Source: Actinernus sp. WN-2022
Lineage: Eukaryota > Cnidaria > Anthozoa > Actiniaria > Actinernidae
Assembly: GCA_030867875.1 (NCBI GenBank)
Contig: JAOWCC010001634.1
Span: forward strand, 37,591,867 to 37,655,866
DNA: 64,000 nucleotides
Reading direction: 5' to 3'
The notes under the pieces were generated by a model. It was not told the origin of the DNA. It saw only the letters and a list, made by a program, of their open reading frames with translations, and did no database searches. The translations under genes and the position numbers were made by a program. Shown in pieces: positions 61,401-64,000 of this stretch (its first letter is position 1; every line of letters begins with the position of its first letter).

Positions 61401-62760
61401 CTTGTATTTTACTTTCTCCTGTGGCAGTGGTTAACTCAAAAGCTTCTGCTCAGACAGTTACCAAGTTGCACACACTCCTCCTGTTACAACCACATTTAAT
61501 ACTATCTTTTATGTATAATAATCCTCCTCCTTAATGTTTATCATACTCTTTGAAATTGTAATTATCTATGTAGTAAATAGAGTAAAAATAAAGAAATATG
61601 GTGCAATATGGTAATTGTATAGGTAATCATACGGTTTCGAGTGCAATTTGGGATTAATTTTCACGAGTGGGTTTTTCAAAGAGTATCAAAATTGTACGAG
61701 CCAGCCCGCAGGCCTAGGGTACGTGAGTGCAATTTGAGCTCTTTGAAAAACACACAAGTGAAAATTAATCCCAAATTGCACGAGAAAACTGTATGATTAC
61801 TTATTAATAACATACATGAAAAAAATTGTCAGGAAGTGACGTTGGTGAGTCATGTGACAAAGTAATTTATTCATTCAAGAAACCATAATAGTTCACACTT
61901 TCAAATTTCATTCAAATTGTTTTCAGAAGTCGAAAGGAAATGTTTCTCATTGCTTTCCAAAGAAATTTGCATCGTATTTCCTTTTTTCAGCACTAATAAT
62001 TGTTTCCTTTTTTCTGCACTGTGTTTCCTTGAAATTGCATTGCCCTCAACCAATCAGAATTGAGAATTTTTTTCATGTATATTATTAATATAATAATAAT
62101 AATTACATGCATATTAGCAACTACATGTAAGGTCTAATTGCTTGAGAAAATTGTGCAACTAAACTTTATAGACTGAGGGGAGGGGAGACAAAATTAACTT
62201 GTGATCCTTAATTTATTAGTAATACATGTAGATGTGAATTTCCCTCAAACTCAAAGCCAGGTGCCCACTCCCTGATTTAAGCTGGTTTGTGCTAAAAAGC
62301 AAATTGTATAATTTGTTCCACGTCTGTTTTATTGAGCATTATTAGATTATTCAATAAAACGCACAAACTTTGAGGTGAAACAACTCACTGTGCTTGTTAA
62401 TAAGGATGTATTAAAGTGTCTCCTAATCACATTCTAAATCCTCCTTCAAATTCTTTGTTTTCTAAGGGAGAATTTAGAACATGATCAGTAGTCACTCATA
62501 CCCTTGTTGCACACGGCCATTCAAATTATTGTTCCTCTTGAGTTTTGAACATTTTATGATAATATAATCTATGATCAATAAGAGTATACACAGACAAAGG
62601 AAAAATGTATACATGTGATTTGTTAATTAACATAAAGTGTAACTTCTCACCTTCAGTGCATATTCTTTAGAAAGTGCAAAGTAAACATTGAACTTCCAAG
62701 AGAAGATGATAAGTCTCAGCACATTAAACTGGTAGGCTGGGTAGTTCAGGTATCTTGTGA
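46250..62760 (-). CDS. WD40-repeat protein gene, discontinuous, incomplete
   Basis: Six minus-strand exons were found by conserved protein sense plus splice sites: 62651-62760, 60778-60897, about 51246-51311, 49644-49699, 47935-48044 and 46250-46456. Junction phases agree for 62.7/60.8 (0), 49.6/47.9 (0) and 47.9/46.2 (2+1). The pieces read as WD40 blades, for example ITGGTGGMK, NVWSRTGGKVHTF, VITASIDGMVKVF and MAVGTDS. At least one exon is missing around 51.3-60.8 kb and near 49.7-51.2 kb, and both gene ends lie outside what I can see. Repeat spacing recalls large cilium-associated WDR proteins of the WDR87/WDR97 kind, but this is only a resemblance. Introns are full of transposons. Confidence 0.6.
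46655..46800. mobile_element. Foldback MITE
   Basis: GCCGCCATGTTGGTGTA at 46688 is mirrored by TACACCAACATGGCCGCC at 46744, with a weaker outer arm. The loop is about 40 bases. Confidence 0.65.
46910..47375. mobile_element. Degenerate foldback element
   Basis: CTCAAAGCCTGATTAAGCTA at the left is mirrored by TAATCGGACTTTGAAAAACTC at the right. The ends relate to the MITE at 44682. The centre includes GTGGTAGTGGCCAACTCGAA, similar to 61424-61442. Confidence 0.5.
47456..47582. mobile_element. Foldback MITE
   Basis: Arms around GGTTTTATCTTCGAGTGGTG and CACCACGAGAAGATAAAAC, with ACATGG/CCATGT at the outer ends. About 127 bases, in a WD40 intron. Confidence 0.65.
47935..48044 (-). CDS. WD40 gene exon (110 bp)
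   Basis: Acceptor CACCTTCCAG, donor GTACCT. Encodes VITKIMLHPEASGM then a blade ending VKVFSLDVMEEIY. The last two bases join the 46.2-kb exon to make Ser. Confidence 0.7.
48045..49643. other. Intron sequence, no recognised feature
   Basis: AT-rich to mixed sequence between two WD40 exons. Open frames here (48061-48325 on both strands, 48922-49194) show no recognisable domain, and the first two overlap antisense. Confidence 0.4.
49644..49699 (-). CDS. WD40 gene exon (56 bp)
   Basis: Acceptor CACATCCACAG, donor GTAAGTGCC. Encodes NVWSRTGGKVHTFSSHTK, a typical blade end. It joins the 47.9-kb exon in phase 0 but needs one base from its upstream exon, which neither donor of the 51.2-kb exon gives, so an exon is missing between them. 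Confidence 0.55.
49700..50326. other. Intron sequence, nothing recognised
   Basis: No conserved coding sense or clear repeat was seen between the exon and the LINE tails. Confidence 0.35.
50327..50539 (-). mobile_element. LINE C-terminal fragment 1
   Basis: A 70-codon open frame ending in TAG at 50327 includes FCVAAAKLWNSLPDCIRSID and FKSSLKTFLF, the usual end of CR1/L2/Rex-type LINE reverse transcriptase proteins. A simple AAT repeat lies just beyond its truncated end. Confidence 0.75.
50687..50992 (-). mobile_element. LINE C-terminal fragment 2
   Basis: Encodes CIAIFKCLNNFINF, YNTRRSAGDLHLPHVRTNWG and FQAIENWNALD, the tail of a different LINE family from fragment 1. No target duplication identified. 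Confidence 0.75.
50982..51206 (-). mobile_element. LINE fragment 3 (thumb region)
   Basis: Encodes LQRVQNTAARLVTRAG and LHWLPVRDRITFKI, a hallmark of L2/CR1 LINEs, ending at KYISEV where fragment 2 takes over. The truncated 5' end lies only some 30 bases from a WD40 exon. Confidence 0.8.
51246..51311 (-). CDS. WD40 gene exon (about 66-74 bp)
   Basis: Acceptor TTATTTCCAG. Encodes RLYCLSERNVVAYDMMGNEL. The donor is unclear: GTCAGA (exon end 51246) or GTTAGT (exon end 51238). Confidence 0.5.
51466..51641. repeat. Direct repeat pair
   Basis: GGGAAAAGGC followed by CAACAATAGTGTCTCGGATT occurs at 51466-51508 and again at 51599-51641. The intervening 90 bases contain AACATTCCTTCGG. Probably a short mobile-element relic. 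Confidence 0.45.
51708..51859 (-). repeat. 3' LTR
   Basis: 152-bp long terminal repeat. It lacks five bases (near CTCAGCCG) and six bases (near GATACATGAG) present in the 5' LTR. Confidence 0.9.
52116..53027 (-). CDS. Integrase core and C-terminus of the gypsy element
   Basis: Retroviral-type integrase catalytic domain with VGTDLF, VSDNGPQ and LHEKAVQT carrying the D, D and E positions, followed by a basic C-terminal region. A frameshift separates it from the zinc-binding part at 52924-53349. Confidence 0.85.
   Translation of the reverse strand: MQEPLQSHQIPSRPWQRVGTDLFDWKGRPHLIVVDYYSRYPEVAELRDTRAKTVITKTKSFFSRHGIPEEVVSDNGPQYSSKEYKEFADEYEFVHTTTSPRYPQSGGLHEKAVQTVKRLLQKCSESNQDPYLALLDYRNTPMEGVSPAQALMSRRLRTTPPISQRKLFPSVISPTEFEKERKKAQASQKKYYDRKASPLPPLVEGEVVRMKKHPQAKWEPAVVLAKHGTPRSFIVKTESDAEYRRNRKHLLKTKEDDPVYLQPLALDMEEPLDTGKPIQEPEVKELPDEVINFDNKAPNRTIT
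52924..53349 (-). CDS. Integrase N-terminal zinc-binding segment
   Basis: HVSHQGIEKTKRL, CIFWPGM and ECSTC form the HHCC integrase finger. The frame is lost after it, near 53020, where the catalytic core continues in another frame. Confidence 0.8.
   Translation of the reverse strand: MQMIIQRIRTGWLDTKQQVPTEIKEYHAFREELMEQGGLVYKGHNILIPSTCSLRSDTLRKLHVSHQGIEKTKRLARQCIFWPGMNSQIEDIVSECSTCLQHIAANHHARATAVAPDTKPPMATSRYRFVRLEGPSAPYCG
53340..54314 (-). CDS. Reverse transcriptase 3' part and RNase H
   Basis: Contains KCQFRATEITYLGD and LLGMVNFIAKF (reverse transcriptase thumb) and LQVDASQKGLGAALLQD with VESDHKPLE (RNase H-like domain). Its start near 54240 lies just past the lost catalytic motif. Confidence 0.85.
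   Translation of the reverse strand: MSRLGLYSPRKCFTGQSVKSSVTSRAAKILVWGRSIEEHDRNLESVLERVKQINMTLNKEKCQFRATEITYLGDTLTAEGVKPDQSKIKAILEYTKPESRPDVLRLLGMVNFIAKFAPNISEVTAPIRELAKKGVEFCWLEHHDKAFADLKSKLTTPDTLRYYDVKKSVTLQVDASQKGLGAALLQDQGPVAYASKALNETQQRYSQIEKELLAVVFGCRRFHQHVYGKPIVVESDHKPLEAIFRKPLSQAPSRLQKMLLQLQEYDISLADALSRAFPPEFPQEQFELDIEEEKYVHLMSQESYVTDRKLDEIWMRLLAMKQCR
54214..55113 (-). CDS. Aspartic protease and reverse transcriptase 5' part
   Basis: KLDTGAEVN gives the protease active-site DTGA; further on are CIDPRDLNKAI, FFSKLDATSGYWQ and TPFGRYRFTVVPFG. The segment that should hold Y-x-D-D is deleted near 54235-54260, together with a frame change, so no active polymerase is possible. Confidence 0.85.
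   Translation of the reverse strand: MKLDTGAEVNILTERDFKRAVPKKQRGHKFKASKAKLTAFGGHNIPTLGKCFLQCQNKNTTEVIEFHVVQDGKTLLGCKNCKSMKLISFHNLDEINEQKHRKHEMCTLTELSSEEIFSKYSPCFEGLGCISEPYDLKIDPDVTPVIHPPRKIPAALRERVKVELESMEGNGVIVKVNEPTRWVSSMVVNEKRSGKLRICIDPRDLNKAIKREHYQLPTQQEITSRLAGAKFFSKLDATSGYWQMPLSEESSYLTTFNTPFGRYRFTVVPFGVVFAQEVFHRTVSEKFSDISCCENPSLG
55230..55380 (-). CDS. Gag zinc-knuckle segment
   Basis: Minus-strand sense CPAYGKRCNTCNKLGHFGHC. The knuckle reads C-x2-C-x4-H-x3-C, one residue short of the usual x4 before the last Cys. Separated from the rest of gag by the LINE insertion. Confidence 0.7.
55385..55896 (+). mobile_element. LINE 3' fragment nested in the gypsy gag
   Basis: Plus-strand open frame from 55394 to the TAA at 55750 with MMYKTVNNLAPSYLSDLF, YNLRHSNANLHIPRPRTE and FSYSGAKIWNSLPSF, the C-terminus of a third LINE type, then a short 3' UTR ending in an ATTC repeat. 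It splits gag between its two zinc knuckles and is therefore younger than the gypsy insertion. Confidence 0.85.
55897..56604 (-). CDS. Gag of the gypsy element (broken)
   Basis: Starts at ATG 56602-56604, 55 bases inside the 5' LTR. Contains AWRRTTVELRGAFKKYCNP and QAEGDTIDQYATDLRNLS, typical of gypsy capsid domains. At least two frame changes occur (near 56480 and 56140), and the 3' end is cut by the LINE. Confidence 0.75.
56659..56821 (-). repeat. 5' LTR
   Basis: 163-bp long terminal repeat on the promoter side of the element. Confidence 0.9.
56886..57095 (+). mobile_element. tRNA-derived SINE
   Basis: A-box GTGGCGCAGTGGTTAAG at 56897 and B-box GCTTCGATTC at 56941 have tRNA spacing. The body CTCCAAGGGTTTTTCTCCAG and CTCCGGTTTTCCTCCCTCC matches a SINE body widespread in marine invertebrates. 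A partial inverted copy lies at 59620-59745. Confidence 0.75.
57096..57849. other. Intron sequence, no recognised feature
   Basis: AT-rich stretch without a conserved coding block or clear repeat. The missing WD40 exon(s) may lie here or downstream. Confidence 0.35.
57850..57930 (-). repeat. tRNA-like SINE head
   Basis: On the minus strand, TGGCCGAGTGATGTAGAG (A-box) is followed 33 bases later by GGTTCAATCCC (B-box). The stem pairing is poor, so it is a tRNA-derived repeat, not a working tRNA gene. Confidence 0.55.
58230..58440. repeat. Dispersed repeat, copy 1
   Basis: TTGAGTTTTGAACATTTTAT, CTATGATCAATA and ACAGACAATGGCAAAATGT recur at 62528-62625. Family unknown. Confidence 0.5.
58841..58868 (+). 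repeat. Homopolymer of 28 G
   Basis: Uninterrupted G28 after TGGAAGCGAA. Its true length is unreliable in most sequencing. Confidence 0.8.
58905..59370. repeat. Degenerate CCCTGA-rich repeat
   Basis: Repeated AAACCCTGACCCT, CTGCCCAAA and GAGCTCAAAACCCTGACCC in two clusters (58908-58965 and 59231-59370). Not a clean telomere repeat. Confidence 0.6.
59620..59745 (-). repeat. Partial SINE body, inverted
   Basis: Reverse complement of the 56886 SINE body (GGTTTTCCTCCCTC, TTTGTTGGTACATTTTATCT), lacking the tRNA-like head. Confidence 0.6.
59874..59954 (+). repeat. 11-bp tandem repeat GTGGTCGGTAA
   Basis: Seven full units and a partial one. The last two read GTGGTTGGTAA. On the other strand it reads as a repeated TTACCGACCAC. 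Confidence 0.9.
59955..60777. other. Intron sequence, no recognised gene
   Basis: Includes short hairpin GCCCCTGTAGGGGGT near 60508. No conserved coding block was recognised. Confidence 0.35.
60778..60897 (-). CDS. WD40 gene exon (120 bp)
   Basis: Acceptor GATTATTTTCAG, donor GTAATT, phase 0 at both ends. Encodes VFNLNFHEVISV, then a blade HSVLCMVFNPIRDELITGG, a clear WD40 pattern. Confidence 0.75.
61260..61361. mobile_element. Foldback MITE, copy 1
   Basis: CAAGGACATAAGTGACTCCT is mirrored by AGGAGTCACTTATGCCCTTG, with a 24-base loop beyond the inner arms. Same family as 62401-62507. Confidence 0.75.
61620..61802. mobile_element. Foldback MITE, 183 bp
   Basis: Arms of about 65 bases: TAGGTAATCATACGGTTTCG and GTGCAATTTGGGATTAATTT are mirrored by AAATTAATCCCAAATTGCAC and GTATGATTACTTA. 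The TAATCC core inside is incidental. Confidence 0.8.
62401..62507. mobile_element. Foldback MITE, copy 2 (decayed)
   Basis: TAAGGATGTATTAAAGTGTC is mirrored imperfectly by TAGTCACTCATACCCTTG. Centre TTCTTTGTTTTCTAAGGGAG resembles copy 1. Confidence 0.6.
62528..62630. repeat. Dispersed repeat, copy 2
   Basis: Second copy of the repeat at 58230, in the same orientation. Confidence 0.5.
62651..62760 (-). CDS. WD40 gene exon (110 bp)
   Basis: Acceptor TATTCCACAG, donor GTGAGA. Encodes YLNYPAYQFNVLRLIIFSWK and FNVYFALSKEYALK. It joins the 60.8-kb exon in phase 0. It is the most upstream exon recognised. Confidence 0.7.
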
Positions 62761-63045
62761 CTGTGGAATATAATAATTACAGTAATTATTCAATAGGTAC
62801 ATGTCATTATAATCTTGTGCAGATTTTGTATGATTGGGACCAACTACAGGACTGCATGACTACTACAGCATGCTTTCTGTTAACGGCATGCAAATTTCTT
62901 CTACTCAAATTTAAACTTAATTAACTTCAATGTAATATAATTAAGTTACCCTATATACCTAATTTAGTTGATTGCTTACTTCATTGTATTTTATTTTGTA
63001 AACGACTTCTTTGGCTTTGAATCGATCACTATAGATTGCATGTAT

Positions 63046-63065
63046 ATATATATATATATATATAT
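63046..63065. repeat. TA dinucleotide microsatellite
   Basis: About ten TA units. Confidence 0.8.
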
Positions 63066-63089
63066 GGGTCATTCCACAGTATTCCGTCT

Positions 63090-63486
63090 GTCGCAGAGAC
63101 TACAATCAGAGAATTAAATTTTGCGATTACCAGAAAACTTGGCTAGAAAGCAAATCAATTATGCACTGGTGTGATAGGTATCCACCAGAGCTTCAAAGGG
63201 AAGTACATAAATTTCACCTGAATTAAATAAATAGCAGCCCATAATATAATAAACAAGCGTTGCGGAGACTACACTGAATGTCACACACTTTTCAGGAGCC
63301 AAACTTTAATGCAGAACTCTCTGAAACCAGCATGAATTTCAAATGTCTGTCAACGTTATGTTGAAGTGTATTTCATCTGGTATGTCTGAAAGCCAAAATA
63401 CATTTGGAATACTGCATGTTATTGTATCATTTTGGCACATTTCTAATGATGACACTGTCGCGGAGACTACGTCGCGGAGACTACAA
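63090..63486. repeat. Recurrent GTCGCGGAGACTAC motif
   Basis: The motif occurs at 63457 and again directly after it at 63471, with near matches at 63090 (GTCGCAGAGACTAC) and 63260 (TTGCGGAGACTAC). The rest of the region is AT-rich and not repeated. Confidence 0.7.
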
Positions 63487-63710
63487 TAAGGTACTCCAAA
63501 AATTTTAACAGTAACAGCTTTGAAAACTAAAGCAGGTTGGTTGAATTATGGATCTGAATGGATTCTGCTTGCACCAGAAACATTTCTTATGAACATCAAC
63601 AAGTAAATAATGCTATAAGCATAAAATGTATGTACCACAGGGTACCCAAAGCGTGAGTTTTGAGAAATCACTGTTTTAGCTCTACTGCTTTGGTGCAATA
63701 CCAACACAAA

Positions 63711-64000
63711 CTAATTGCTTTTCTTTGGAATAGATCTGAACACAGCTTCAAGCTCATCAAGATCTGCTATCTCAAAGGGGCCATTTCCCATTAAAACAAC
63801 AGGGCCATAGAATACACATGAGCTGTGCACATTGTCCTTGTCGTCTCTCTTCGGCCAGTCAAATCTCTTCGCACCGACTTTGAATAAGAATTTGAAGGGA
63901 CTAAAGTCTCTGCTATCAGATTCACTTAGGGCTCTTCCAACATAGTAGTTCTTTACATAATCAACAGCATAATACTGATCTGCAATGATGCCTGAGCCTA
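63711..64000 (-). CDS. C-terminal part of an unrecognised protein
   Basis: Open frame of 96 codons entering from the right edge and ending in TAG at 63711-63713. It contains DQYYAVDYVKNYYVGRALSE, FKVGAKRFDWPKRDD and VFYGPVVLMGNGPFEIADL. The composition and lack of stops argue it is coding. I do not recognise the family; a mobile-element protein or a host protein are both possible. It lies upstream of the WD40 exons on the same strand but shares no pattern with them. Confidence 0.6.
   Translation of the reverse strand, partial: GSGIIADQYYAVDYVKNYYVGRALSESDSRDFSPFKFLFKVGAKRFDWPKRDDKDNVHSSCVFYGPVVLMGNGPFEIADLDELEAVFRSIPKKSN

Overview
The window is eukaryotic and almost certainly comes from an invertebrate animal. 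Genes have GT-AG introns, TATA boxes and AATAAA poly(A) signals followed by GT-rich tracts. The flanks are packed with CR1/L2-like LINE tails, tRNA-derived SINEs, foldback MITEs and a Ty3/gypsy element. The mix suggests a cnidarian, probably an anthozoan such as a stony coral; that is inference, not proof.

Positions 1-44.5 kb hold a tandem array of divergent homeobox genes of two related types. Type A is represented by A1 (cut by the window edge), A2 (frameshifted) and A3 (a 3' fragment). Type B has ten copies, B1-B10. Both types have three exons with identical intron phases, a short first exon starting ME(S/T), a 60-residue homeodomain split by an intron between positions 46 and 47, and a C-terminal CxPPTPDYR motif. 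Both carry Lys at homeodomain position 50. Type A keeps Asn51, but every type B copy has Arg there. B copies come in long (B4, B5, B9, B10), short (B1, B3, B6, B7, B8: fused to the tail of a type A gene) and internally deleted (B2) forms. B5 and B9 look like the best intact long copies.

The array grew in layers. A B unit of about 2.36 kb is repeated head to tail (B1-B2, B3-B4, B6-B7-B8-B9). A larger A-B-B unit of about 7.5 kb is repeated at 1-5.75 kb and 7.5-13.7 kb. Three long minisatellite blocks (about 13.96-18.27, 21.49-26.84 and 37.03-40.93 kb) separate the groups; they are built from degraded copies of the type A promoter plus a short repeat rich in GAAATTAATTTC and CGCGCG. Two MITEs sit in single units while sister units keep the empty site.

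From 46 to 62.8 kb, six small exons on the minus strand encode parts of one WD40-repeat protein. Its introns are loaded with mobile DNA: three LINE tails near 50.3-51.2 kb, a complete but dead Ty3/gypsy element (51,708-56,821, with 5-bp target duplication ACATG) carrying a nested LINE fragment, SINE-like sequences and several foldbacks. The window ends in the last 290 bases of an unrecognised minus-strand coding region.
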